Source: Symsagittifera roscoffensis (lineage: Eukaryota > Xenacoelomorpha > Acoela > Convolutidae). From it: a DNA stretch of 64,000 nt. The notes under the pieces were generated by a model. It was not told the DNA's origin. It ran no database searches and was given only the letters and a program-made list of their open reading frames with translations. The translations under genes were made by a program, and so were the position numbers. Positions 54,561 through 64,000 of this stretch are shown piece after piece; within the stretch, counting starts at the first letter, position 1; each line of letters begins with the position of its first letter. Where the stretch lies: positions 18,229,613-18,293,612 of the forward strand of contig NC_087071.1 in assembly GCF_963678635.1 (NCBI RefSeq), written 5' to 3'.

Positions 54561-55304
54561 TGGAAATGCACTGATCTTAAAAAGAAATCAAATTTCAAAC
54601 TGCAAAAAATCAAAATTGAGCTTGAACAATTTTTAAGATGTTTTTCTGAACAAAAAAATCACCAAGACCTATACTGAGTTCATTACCTTTCATAAAAAAT
54701 GTTTTCTAATCGCGTCACTGACGAAAAATTTTTTGACAAAGGTTTAAATAACGATTTTTTAAAAACTGTTTAAATTTAAGCAACCATTTTGGATGTTTTT
54801 TTTTGAAAGTTTAGAAAATTTTTTTGTCTGCTGGACTATATAGAGGATTGTAGTCATTTTGTAGGGCTCTGAAACAATTTAGTAACCCAGTTTTTGAAAC
54901 AAATTACGTTAATTTTACAAGAATATAGTTTATTCAGTTTGGATTTTCATTTTTGCGCCTTTTTTGCGTCTTTCTTTATGGTTGCCATTAACAAAAGTTA
55001 TCAAATCGGGTAATGTATTTTTTTCTCGACTGTCGAATGAAAACACTGTTTCCAACTGCACATATTTGATTGAATTTCAGTGCGTATCTTAATTTTTGAA
55101 AAAATTCACTACGAGACCAAACTGTGCACTGAATAGGCGCAGAATTTTGTGTCTGTATGTTCCCGGATTCCAGAGACAAGTCTTTAAAGATGTTCTAAAA
55201 TTTCAGTGGATTCCGGGTACGAAAACTTGTTACGTAAATTTTGTCGACACATTGATTTAGTGAGGATTCCGCAACGAGTGGATATAAGTAGTTGTTCCAG
55301 ATTC

Positions 55305-55640
55305 CGCAACTTTAAGCGGACTTTGCTTACAATTTGCGGATTCCGCTTACAATTTGCGGAATCCGCTTACAACTTGCGGATTCCGCTTACAATTGCGGAT
55401 TCCCCGACAGCTTCAGTTTACAAAACACATATATTAGTTATTGTTCTGGAATCCGTAAAATAGTTCCGGATTCTACACATTTTGTTGCGGATTCCGCAAA
55501 TTTGCCTGTTTGGGAAGCGATTTTGAGCAATACATTGTTTCAGCTATTTGTCCGTAGAATCTAAAACAGGGTGGAGATTTAAAAAATAGCAATGTTGCGT
55601 ATTCCGCGACGAATCTGATATTTTGCCTGTTGCAGAATCC
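55305..55640 (+). repeat. Cluster of GCGGATTCCGC palindromes
   Basis: At 55334-55400 the unit TTGCGGATTCCGCTTACAA occurs four times in tandem (about 22 bp period, one copy reading GGAATCC). Further single copies flank it (about 55268, 55303, 55484, 55595, 55632). The core GCGGATTCCGC is a perfect-type palindrome. A related 'gttgcggaacccgcttgca' is at 58735. Confidence 0.8.
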
Positions 55641-55766
55641 GCTTACAATTTGCTCACATTGTTATGAGAATTTTTCAAGAATATGCAAAAAAGATGAATT
55701 TCCTACGTGTAGGTATCAAGGAATGAAGTGAAAACAATTTTTACGGGCGTTTATTGTTTATTGCAG

Positions 55767-55918
55767 ATACCATACTTTGTTGCACGCAGCTCAAGTTTAA
55801 CTTCGATGAGCTTGAAAAGAAATGTTGATGCCTTGAAAAAAAATTTTGATGTCATGGAAATACTCATAAAATCCATGAAGAGTTCGATGAAACCACCTCA
55901 TAGAGCTGTTTGGGTAGA
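55767..55918 (+). CDS. Candidate internal exon, function unknown
   Basis: Acceptor GTTTATTGCAG (AG at 55765-55766) and a strong donor AGA|GTAAGT (from 55919) bound a 152-bp open segment. It reads IPYFVARSSSLTSMSLKRN then a helix-like VDALKKNFDVMEILIKSMKS. Start phase 0, end phase 2. Both sites are good and the frame is open, but no partner exons were found and the sequence resembles nothing I know. It could be chance in AT-rich DNA. Confidence 0.33.
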
Positions 55919-56454
55919 GTAAGTTTTCAATTCAATTTTCGTATTATGGAGAAGATAAAGGAGAAGAATTATAATTTGATTATGGGTTGAAGGGAAATCA
56001 GTCATGATAAAGGATCTTCTTACCAACTTCTCATTTCATTTTAGTGTTATCTTGGTAAATAACAAATAGATTTTAAATATCAATCGCTATCAAGCCAGAA
56101 CAAACTTTTTCAGTTTCTCAACACTTCTAAGAGAAGCACTGAATCGTTTAGCCATTTCTGGTCATATAAGTGTTTTGAGCATTTCTGCATTTTAAATTTC
56201 CATTTCGGCCCAATTTTGAAACTATTTCTTATAAGTAAAAAATTACTTGTAAGAAATAAAAAAAAATAAAAAAAACTCAAACTTACAGCCTATAGCAGCC
56301 ATCATATGATCCAGCAAAGCGTGTAAAATTGTTCCTTATCGGAAAGTATGAAATGATTTTAAGCGTTAAATGATTCAAAAATGACTGCCAAAAATGGGGA
56401 AATTGTTAAGAAGAACCCTGAAATGATCTTTCAATTGCGTTGCTTCTGGAAAGT

Positions 56455-57254
56455 TCAATTTCGGATTTTCATTGTCAATCCACGTTTGAAAGCAGCGCGC
56501 ATGGGTTTCAACAGTAACAGAGTAGGACTTCTGGAGATGACTCCGATTGTATTGACCAGCTGACCGATCGACATGAAGAAAAGGTGTTCGTTCTCGGATT
56601 CGGCGCCGACCACCCAGTAGGCGAAGAATACGAAGCCGTTCGTAATCGACCCGAACACTGCATACAGAGCCGAAGTGCCAGTGAGTGCCATAATGACCTA
56701 GGACAGATTTTCCCAGTGCAAGTCTCCGATAGCATTTTTTGCATCATTTTTGTATTTTTTTTCTGCGTTTGTATGAAATGCATACTTTATAAAGAATAAA
56801 TACATGCTCGGGGAGGACATTCTACATTAGATCATTTGGGAGGGGGGGGGGATTGTACTACGTTTGATCTCGAATCTGCTTACTTTACTTTTAAATCCAT
56901 TGTTTGAAGCGATTAAAATGCTTTTGTTCTCTCGATAGTAGTAAAACTGCAGATCTTTCGCTACAAGTTCTAACCTCTTTATCGTCAGTTGAGCTTTTCG
57001 ACTTCTTGTTGCGGCCATGAATGATGTACAACAGCGCCAGAGTCGCCACTGACACAATCCCGATCGGCGGAATTCCGAGTACACCGAGGACATTATCGAC
57101 GAGAAATCCATACTCCTCGGCAGAACAGTGCACGTAAGCGCCATTGTCAACTCGGTTTACCAAAAACGACGTGGGCAGCAGTATGAGCCCAATGATTGAA
57201 ACTATTAGTGCTAACAGATACCACGCGTTTTTAGTTGTGCCATTCTCTTTGTAC
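56455..57254 (-). CDS. Seven-transmembrane receptor, 3' half (TM4-TM7), two exons
   Basis: Exon x is 57254-56975 (acceptor TTTTTCAG|G, donor AAAGAG|GTTAGA, ending in phase 0). The last exon is 56697-56455 (acceptor GTCCTAG|GTC, phase 0). The phases agree and the join falls in the third intracellular loop. Exon x begins with a short loop YKENGTTK, then TM4 (AWYLLALIVSIIGLILLPTS), an outer loop with a Cys (AYVHCSAEE) suited to a disulfide with TM3, TM5 (VLGVLGIPPIGIVSVATLAL), and a basic loop HGRNKKSK. The last exon gives TM6 (LYAVFGSITNGFVFFAYWVV), TM7 (MSIGQLVNTIGVISRSPTLL) and a short basic tail. 'NTIGVISRSPTLL' stands where rhodopsin-like receptors have NPxxY. Exons for TM1-TM3 must lie at higher coordinates; none was found before the Gypsy element. 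Ligand and family unknown; both exons are GC-richer than their surroundings. Confidence 0.68.
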
Positions 57255-57310
57255 CTGAAAAACCAAATTAAATAAACTGTTTTTTCGTTTGTCAAAGATT
57301 TAATTGTGTC

Positions 57311-57459
57311 TTAAAGAAAATCACAGAGCAGCTATCAGTAGGTTTTAACGGGCCTGTCTAAAAATATTCCATTTTTATTGAATTTTCAAAAAATTGAGTC
57401 GTTCCGACCGTTTCAAGAAAGTGTTTTTTTTTCTTCCAGGTTTTGCCTGCCTCAAAAAA
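57311..57459 (+). repeat. Direct repeat, copy 1 (partner 58165-58314)
   Basis: About 150 bp duplicated at 58165-58314 with few changes ('gagcagctatcagta', 'ttttaacgggcctgtctaa', 'attgagtcgttccgacc', 'ttttgcctgcctcaaaaaaa'). It lies just upstream of the visible receptor exon, 700 bp from its partner. Non-coding as far as seen. Confidence 0.75.
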
Positions 57460-58164
57460 AACTTGCAAGAAACCCATCTTCGTTTTTGTAAAAAAAAAAG
57501 ATGAAGTATCAAATGTTGCTATAAGGAAACTTTTCAACAAAACTTTGTTTGATATTACCAGTAAAGACTAAATTGTCATGGTTGTTTCATGGTTTTAATT
57601 GTCGTATGTCCTTTCTCTCATCTAACATTCATATGTGTAGCAAAAATTTTGGCTACTATGAAACATAAAAATGGTAGTTTTTTTGTGGCTCTACAATTTA
57701 AAAAAAAATTTTTGACCAGGAGCTGATCTAGGAATTTCTCGAAGGTATATATAACCAGTATATTCTGCTCAAAGTTTAAGATTGAATTGTTGTAACTTAG
57801 AACCTGAATGTGTTTTATTATATGATAAGTCCTAATTTGATGATTATATTCCAGAATTAACTTCATCGCATTCTAGTTATTTGTTTAACTGACTTTACAA
57901 AATAATACCTAAGCACCTAATCTGCAAACCTCAACTAGTTTTCATTACACTTTACTGTATTGATGCATAGACTTTTATACAGTAATTGAAGTGTTCTTTC
58001 CTCTTTTTCAGAGGAAAATGGCGTTTAAAAAACAGAAAAGGAGCCGACAGAACTAGGACGAAAACCCGGAACCCAAAAAAATTAAAAATTGTTTTTAAGA
58101 GATAATTGCGACTTGAAATGGCCTTGAACTAATTACTACTTAAGTGATAAAACTTTTAATTGAA

Positions 58165-58314
58165 CTTAAAGAAAATCAGAGAGCAGCTATCAGTAAGTTT
58201 TAACGGGCCTGTCTAAGAATATTCCATTTTTATTGAATTTTCAAACAATTGAGTCGTTCCGACCACTTCAAGAAAGTTTTTTTTTTCTTCCAGATTTTGC
58301 CTGCCTCAAAAAAA
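58165..58314 (+). repeat. Direct repeat, copy 2 (partner 57311-57459)
   Basis: Same blocks as copy 1. It is followed at 58356-58398 by another duplicated segment ('caggcattgatcaagacata') whose partner is at 59300-59345. 58590-58755 resembles 55125-55240 ('ggattccagagacaa'), so this interval is a patchwork of local duplications. Confidence 0.72.
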
Positions 58315-58399
58315 TTTGGAAGAAGTTCAATTTTTTTTAAGTTCAATTAAAATTTTATCAGGCATTGATCAAGACATAGATAAACATGCCATACAAATT

Positions 58400-59550
58400 T
58401 CAAGCTACTTTCAAGAAAATGATTAAGCCAGAAGATCCTCTAGAAGTGAATATCCTCAATTTGTTTTTGGTATGGAACAGTCCTAGAGCTCGAAATTAGG
58501 TATAAACGATTTCGCCTACCTTTTCTACTAAATCGTTTTGTTTGAATAAGAAATCAGACATTTCATCGATGATTCAGTATATTATAAAGCCAAGCTGTGT
58601 ATTGGATAAGATAGGCGCAAATTTTTGTGTCTATATCTTCCTGGATTCCAGAGACAAACGTTTGATCAAGTTAAAATATTGTTCGAGTGGTCGAAGAAAC
58701 TTAAAGAGCAAAAGAAGAGCAACGGGTACGTACTTGTTGCGGAACCCGCTTGCAATTCATAAACTACACGGTTTGGCCACCTAATGTAACGTTTTTTTTT
58801 GTAATTAGTTCCGGCGACGACAAAAACAGTAAATTTGTTGCATTCACTTATCATGCTTCAAAATATGACGAATCATTTTTATGTTGAGCGTTTTCGTCTC
58901 AGTTTTTGGAGTGGGCTCGAAAATGAGCACACAGCAAAACTAAACACCCGGGTTGACCAAAAATTTTTATCTTACAATTTCCATATATGAAAAAGTCTTT
59001 TTGTCATACAGTTCCATACTATTCCGTACGTACAGAAAATTGTATGAAAATTTTATGATAAGTACTTTTCCATAAGCCAAAAAATTGATTTGTTTTGTTA
59101 TATAGTTTCTGAAAACTTTTGGGTTTGTGTTCTTGGTTTACTCAAAACACCAAAGTTTGGACGGTCGTGCATTTACAATGCATAGAAAACCATCTGAATT
59201 ATCCTAAACCTGTCTTTCACATTCATATAACGAAAGTAACACATTTTTGAATTTTGGCAAAATTTTTCAATGACCATTTTTAAAATTTGAATTTTAAAAT
59301 TATCAGGCATTGATCAAGACATAGATAAACATGCCATACAAACGAAATACGAGTTTTCAGCGCTTTTGAGAAAAAAAAATTTAAGTAAAAACAATCTGAC
59401 ATAGTGTTTCCAGGACTACGTTGTGCACACAAAAAATTGTTTTTCGAAACTAAAATAACGAAAAAACCTCAAAACAAAAAGCCACAAAATTAGAAAAAAT
59501 ATATAAATACCGACAACAAAATGTGAGAGAACTGGTGCCCCTTCTGTTGA
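58400..59550. other. No gene recognised; local duplications
   Basis: The frame 58542-58784 covers the region related to 55125-55240 and has no known motif. 58990-59080 belongs to the 'ttgtatgaaa/ttccatac' palindromic family. AT-rich otherwise. Confidence 0.35.
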
Positions 59551-59553
59551 CAA

Positions 59554-60469
59554 TGTCTGACAGTTTGCAACAATCGACATCTCGCAAACTTTAATTAAAG
59601 CGACAACTCACATTACTCAATAGTGAGGTCGAAACGCAGTTTTGGTAAGTAGCGTCCGCTTGATCCGATGTGCTTAGTAAGGGAATAAGTAAGTGATTAT
59701 ATTAAAGCGGGTATCCTAGGGGCATAGGTGTTTGCCGCTAGTCAAGATTGTAATGAAGAACCTCGATTCAACTTTTTGATGCTAGCACTCTTGGTTTTAC
59801 GTGTTTTTTTTTAGCTGTGAAATTTAGCTAGTTGTGTTTTTTCGCGAACTGTCGCTTCTACCCCAACGGCAAAAAATTGGCAAATCGAAATTTTGATTTA
59901 AAATGGCTAGCAGTTTCATTCGATGATCCAATTGCTAATACAGTTGCGCTAAAAATGTGCTGCTTAGATTTTCAAGAAACTTTTACGGTTCGTCAATGCA
60001 ATGTTGACCTACTCATCTAGTCGACTGCAAAGAAAACCGTTTTTTCTTCTCTTCCTGCAATTTTTCTATTATAATCTAGTTGTTTCTTGTTGTTTTTGTG
60101 TTGTTTATTGAAAATTTTTTCTATTGTTTTCCAATCTTGATGACCATAAAACGTCTTCTTAGATGAACGAAAGATATTGGAAGTTTGCAGAAAAACAAAT
60201 CATCTCCGATTTGATTAACAAAACTCTCCAAATAAGTCCTCTTTTGCATACTTTTTACAGAGTATGTTGTGATTGTTCTTATTCATTTATCTTTTCTAAT
60301 TAACTTGTCTTACATGAACTTAGTTTATAGAAAGTGACCTCCTTCGGAGTGATCGAGCTTCAGTGTTATTGTGTCTTATTTAGAGATAACACAAGTTTCA
60401 GTTGAATTCTAATTCTTAACTTTTACTCTTTGTAAGTTAGATTAGATAAAGTTTTAGTTTTTTTTATTA
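59554..60469 (+). repeat. Probable 5' LTR/leader of the Gypsy element
   Basis: The right boundary is set by a primer-binding-like TAGCGCAGTCACA at 60470, a one-base variant of the TGGCGCAGTC type used by many Ty3/Gypsy elements. The left boundary is a guess (TGTCTGACAG at 59554), because the 3' LTR is outside the window. It is GC-richer at 59620-59790 than the neighbours. Confidence 0.4.
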
Positions 60470-60497
60470 TAGCGCAGTCACATTAAACGAATCTAGC

Positions 60498-61330
60498 ATG
60501 AGGGGAGTATCCCCATTCTGGCAATCGCATACTAACGATGCACCAACCCCGTGGAAAGTTTGGAGGGCTATGTTCCCATTGGCTTTACTAGCCAAAGAGA
60601 GTATCGATATAGACAATGTTTTAAACTCACTCGAATTCCTGAAACCGGAGATCTTACAATTGGACGAAGAGCCTCAGAACGATCCGACGACGGCTAAAAC
60701 GGAACGTTTAGCAAGGAACTCAGAAGAAAGAAGCAGATTCAACAACTTCGAGAACACCCGAATCAAGTTGGAAACAAAAACATTTAAGGAAATGCGGATG
60801 GAAGAAGCTGACAAGAAGATTTGCTCTATGCAATACCTAGCACCTGGTAGTGAGGGTAGGAGAACTTTATCACAAAAGTTTTCTAAAGTCAAAATCCTAC
60901 GGATAAACTTCCTTAAATTTGGGATTTCCTAAGCCAAGCTTTTATTAGAAAACCCAACGAAGCATTCAAACGTCATAAGCTACTTAATAGACGGCAGGGA
61001 GATAGAGAAACTTTGGAACAGTTCTGAGGCGCTCTAGCAGAAATGGCGAAGAAATTCGATGCATCCAGCGGAGAGAGAAATGGATTCGCGACATTTTTAT
61101 CAACAACATCAAAACCTACGAAATCCAGAGGAAATTTTTGACCAAAAAATTCTCCCCAGAAGAATTAAATGTCCCCTTATTTGATGAGAAGATAATCTCT
61201 AACCATTTGAAAAGGATAAATAATTTTAAATCCTCTGACCCTCTAAATAATAATGCTGTAAAAACCATCCGAATTTTAACAAACGAGAACCAACTTTAGC
61301 AGTTGACAGAGGAAGGTCATGTATGAAATT
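60498..61330 (+). pseudogene. Gypsy gag
   Basis: ATG 60498, 28 bases after the primer site, opens 144 codons. PFWQSHTNDAPTPWKVWRAM has the 'P.W..W...F' start of Gypsy capsids, and the rest is charged and helical. The frame stops at 60932; capsid-like sequence then continues in other frames to about 61330. At about 61085-61200, WIRDIFINNI and LNVPLFDEKIISNHLKRI are readable, as is DGREIEKL earlier at about 60990. It would form the particle shell; it is non-functional. Confidence 0.72.
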
Positions 61331-61589
61331 CGAAGTAAAAATTTTAAAGGGACATCTTGCGATCTGTCCGGCGAATGTCGCGAGTTTTACAACTTGTAAT
61401 TTTAAAGGACATTTCACGCAAAATTGTTAATCTCGAAAAAACGTAAAAATTGTAAAAAAAAAATAGCGAAATTGTAGATACAGAATTTAGATACCTGATT
61501 GTCTCTAGATTACCAGATTGTAGATACCTGTTGTAAATATCCATGTACATCACGAATACTGCGGTGTAATTAATGCATGGTCGGAAACA

Positions 61590-62830
61590 GGACAAAGCGA
61601 TAACGACGATCCTTCGGTATTAAACGTGACTACGATATTCGACAACGATAGAAAAGAATTGGAGAAACTACTTTACATTGGATTGAGAAAGGAAAACTTC
61701 GTAAAACAAATTGTACAGGTGGATTCAGCAAGCCTAGTTCCAGTAAGTTTTTTGAAAAAAATTATTACTCAAACTTAAACAAGGCGATCCATATTTGCAA
61801 ATTAACGCAGTCGATCAAGCTACGAAAGGCCTTTACTGTGGCTTTACGAATTACCCGATAAAGATTGTGTGACAAGTCATTGTACCAAAAAGATCCAACG
61901 GATGAACGTACGACACTACAGCTTTCTTTATAACCGATGCGCGCGAACGAAACATCCTTGGAATTGACAATCTAGCACACTTCGGAATAGAAGTCGCACA
62001 AAAAACCTTTCCTCACTACAAGAACAGCTTTAAAAATAAGTCGTTTATAAATTCCGTCGGATTAAATAGAAAACATTTTCAAGAACTTCCACAAAACGTT
62101 TTAACAGAGTCGGTGAAAAAACTCAAGATTACTCACTGTCATGACTTACTGAAACCCATAAAATTAAAAGGGCGTAGGGTTCCGCTACATTGACTTCCAG
62201 CAGTAAGCAAAGAGCTTGACAGCCTAATTTCCGAAGGACACACTAAAAAGCTAGAATCACGCAATGAAGATAGATTTATCAGCGCAATAGTAACTGCCTG
62301 CAGCAAAGATAAAGCTCGCAATGGACTCAAAAAATTTGAGCAAATAAATATTCAAAAACTAATACCAGATGCCAATCATACACGAACTTGTAGTTAGCGT
62401 TGTATCTCAACTCTCAAAAAAACCCGACGGAGAAGTCTGGTTAAGAAATTTAGACCTTAAGAATGCTAACAACCAGTTTAATAAGACGGTTCCACGAGCG
62501 AAGAGTGTAATTTCAGCATCATTGGAGGAAATAGAACTGGCACATATCCGTTTTCAACGGGATTTTACGGACTGGGCAATCTGCCAAAAGGTTTTCAAAG
62601 TGTATTGGACTCAACCATTGGATATATTCCTTTAACTAACGTCTTCCTTGAAGACATATTAATTTCTTCCAGAGGAAGCTTTAGAGAACATAAAGAAATC
62701 GTTGAAAAGATTTTAACTACACTCCACACTAATATTTTCGCGGTAATTGGCTAAAAAGCAATTTTTTTTAAAAAACAAATTGAAAGTATAGATATCAAAA
62801 TATCCAAAACAAGATTAATTATTATGGAAG
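61590..62830 (+). pseudogene. Gypsy protease and reverse transcriptase
   Basis: QVDSASLVPVSF (about 61720) is the retropepsin active-site region, with Ala for the usual Gly after DS, followed by a broken flap and DARERNILGID (about 61940). The RT begins with LKPIKLKGRRVPLH (about 62150-62190) and KELDSLISEGHTKKLES, typical fingers of Ty3/Gypsy. It continues with MPIIHELV (about 62370), a short palm fragment LDLKNAN..N (62445-62480) where LDL..AY is expected, ending before the VFLDDILIS box (62643-62670), the YxDD equivalent. Stops include TGA 62191 and TAA in the palm. Catalytic FLDD is intact. Confidence 0.75.
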
Positions 62831-63481
62831 ATAAAAGCTTAGCAAAAAAATCTATCCCAATCACTCGGAACTTGAAGGAGTTGCACTTATTTTTTGGATC
62901 AACTAATCAATTCATTAATTTCGTTCTGAACCTTGCATCATACGGAGGCCATTTGAGACGGTTTTTATACAAGAAATTGACATTCAACTGCTCAGGCGAA
63001 AATACCATAGCTTTTGAGAAAAACATATCGGAAAATGTTAAATTAATCGAAAATACACACTTCGACATGAAACTGAAAACAAGAGTAAAACCGGACGCAT
63101 CACAAAGCGGCCTCGGAGCAATGCTCGAACAACTACATTTGAAGGACTGAAGATCGGTTTTCTTCGCTAGCCGATTCTTAAACCCACACGAAGCTAAAAT
63201 TTTAACGAGCTTCTCGTTGTTGTTTGGGCTGTAGAACGCTACAAAAAACTTACTTATACGGTTCGAAATTCGAAATCATAACTGACCATAAAGCATTTTT
63301 TTCAGCATTATCTTGTAACTACGGAAATAAAACCTATAATAGTCGTTTAACAAGATGGGTAGACAGACTTGTACCGTTTAATTTTAATTTCTCGATAAAA
63401 CACTTAGCGGTTCAAAGTATGGGCTTCACGGAATTGATTTCTAGAACTTCAATTGAAGTACCAATTGCTCCCTCAACTTAA
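62824..63481 (+). pseudogene. Gypsy RT thumb, connection and RNase H
   Basis: Frame 62824-63150 reads through the connection (TRNLKELHLFFGSTNQFINF) to VKPDASQSGLGAMLEQ, the first RNase H motif with its catalytic Asp. TGA follows at 63148; FFASRFLNPHEAKI and the YxxxExExLAVVWA-like segment are frame-shifted. Frame 63224-63481 restores YLYGSKFEIITDHKAFFSAL (TDHK, RNase H) and RLTRWVDRLVPFNFNFSIKH, with MGFTELISR in place of the usual 'DxLSR'. This order is diagnostic for Ty3/Gypsy. Confidence 0.88.
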
Positions 63482-63659
63482 AATGAAGAAATGGTTGAAG
63501 CAATTTTTCGTAAGATTAAATCAATTTCAAATCCGTCGGATATTCAGTTGTTAGACAACTTAAAGCCTCACTCAATTTTGATTGGAAAAATCTCGGAAAT
63601 TTCCAATGACATAAAACTACGTAATAAAATTTGTCGTAGCAATTCTAAATTTTGTTAGG

Positions 63660-64000
63660 TCCAGATTGAAAATTTGCAATTTTGATCTTTTCCGTTCCGA
63701 AATTTGTACCTCTAAATGTAATCCCCTGGGTTATTCTAAAATTAATTGTTCTAAAATTACCAACTCAATTTTTTTTTTCTTTTTTTAGTTTTTTTTAATA
63801 TCTTTATCCCAATTTTCTTAATTCTCCCATGGAACCTAATCTTGAAAATAATGTAAAGGTAAATTAAAGATCCGGTATTGATGTAAACTTTACTGAAGAG
63901 AAAACTTCTTCGGATCATTCATCATTAGTAGAAAAAATACTGAGAAATTCAAAAATTACCAGAAAAGGCATTGGAATTGAACAACTTCTTTATTAGCAAA
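63660..64000. other. Unassigned end of window
   Basis: T-rich at 63765-63800. From 63830 a short plus-strand ATG frame (MEPNLENNVKVN) and later EEKTSSDHSSLVEKILRNS suggest a further broken ORF that may belong to the Gypsy element or be independent. No integrase motif is visible. Confidence 0.3.

Larger units (their letters stand above)
60470..64000 (+). mobile_element. Ty3/Gypsy retrotransposon internal region, degenerate, runs off window
   Basis: Primer site at 60470, then gag, protease, RT and RNase H in order on the plus strand, all interrupted by frameshifts and stops. Integrase is not recognisable before the window end, although 63490-63650 still continues as broken coding sequence (a Lys/Ile-rich frame after RNase H). 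The density of lesions shows an old copy. Confidence 0.82.

Noticed and set aside
59595-59660. Possible hammerhead ribozyme in the Gypsy 5' region (CTCAC/GTGAG stem, then CGAAACGC..GCGTC)
   Set aside because: Stem II, GAAA, a short stem III and a GTC cleavage triplet can be drawn, but the essential CUGANGA box is absent (GCGACAA instead) and stem I is not convincing.
1-64000. CRISPR arrays, bacterial operons, rRNA genes, telomere repeats
   Set aside because: None present; repeats have no spacer pattern, exons have spliceosomal boundaries and no TTAGG/TTAGGG array was seen.

Overview
The window looks like an AT-rich invertebrate animal genome. It has spliced genes with GT..AG introns and tttcag-like acceptors, four classes of eukaryotic transposon (BEL/Pao and Ty3/Gypsy LTR elements, a non-LTR RT, a Merlin-type DNA transposon), several MITE families and a 200-N assembly gap. 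Nothing in it fixes the phylum. Most of the 64 kb is repeat; genuine host coding sequence is only a few kb in short exons.

1-7.07 kb: MITE copies, a decayed minus-strand LINE reverse transcriptase (about 2.64-3.68 kb) and unassigned AT-rich DNA. 7.07-16.67 kb: a nested pair of transposons. A Merlin/ISXO2-type element (19-nt identical inverted ends, perfect 8-bp target duplication GAAAAACA) carries a broken transposase. A BEL/Pao retrotransposon (457/459-bp LTRs, perfect 5-bp target duplication ATTTG) has inserted near the transposase 3' end. The BEL copy keeps recognisable gag zinc knuckles, protease, RT, RNase H and integrase but is disabled by deletions and frameshifts. Its LTRs contain a tRNA-like A box/B box/T-arm module.

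16.9-24 kb: after the gap, a two-exon minus-strand gene for a small secreted peptide (signal peptide, acidic segment, cationic helix-prone tail). It is followed by repeats and the first copy (A) of a gene family. 23-44.4 kb: four same-strand copies of an unrecognised family encoding an N-terminal CxCCGC motif and membrane segments. A lacks intron 1 and has a His/Gly/Tyr-rich insertion, B is partial, C is a pseudogene, and D (42.3-44.4 kb) is a complete four-exon gene for about 209 residues with four predicted membrane segments. Between them lie MITEs with 8-bp target duplications, two Tc1/mariner-like MITEs, a 794-bp foldback element packed with ATCGATTA/ATCCATTA motifs, and a 74-bp-arm hairpin.

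45.6-51.2 kb: a tandem array of 13 units (about 375 or 490 bp), apparently amplified from a module that is dispersed elsewhere in the window. 51.2-59.5 kb: mostly unassigned DNA, a GCGGATTCCGC repeat cluster, a candidate exon, and the 3' half of a minus-strand seven-transmembrane receptor gene (TM4-TM7 in two exons). 59.5-64 kb: a heavily frameshifted Ty3/Gypsy element running to the window edge.
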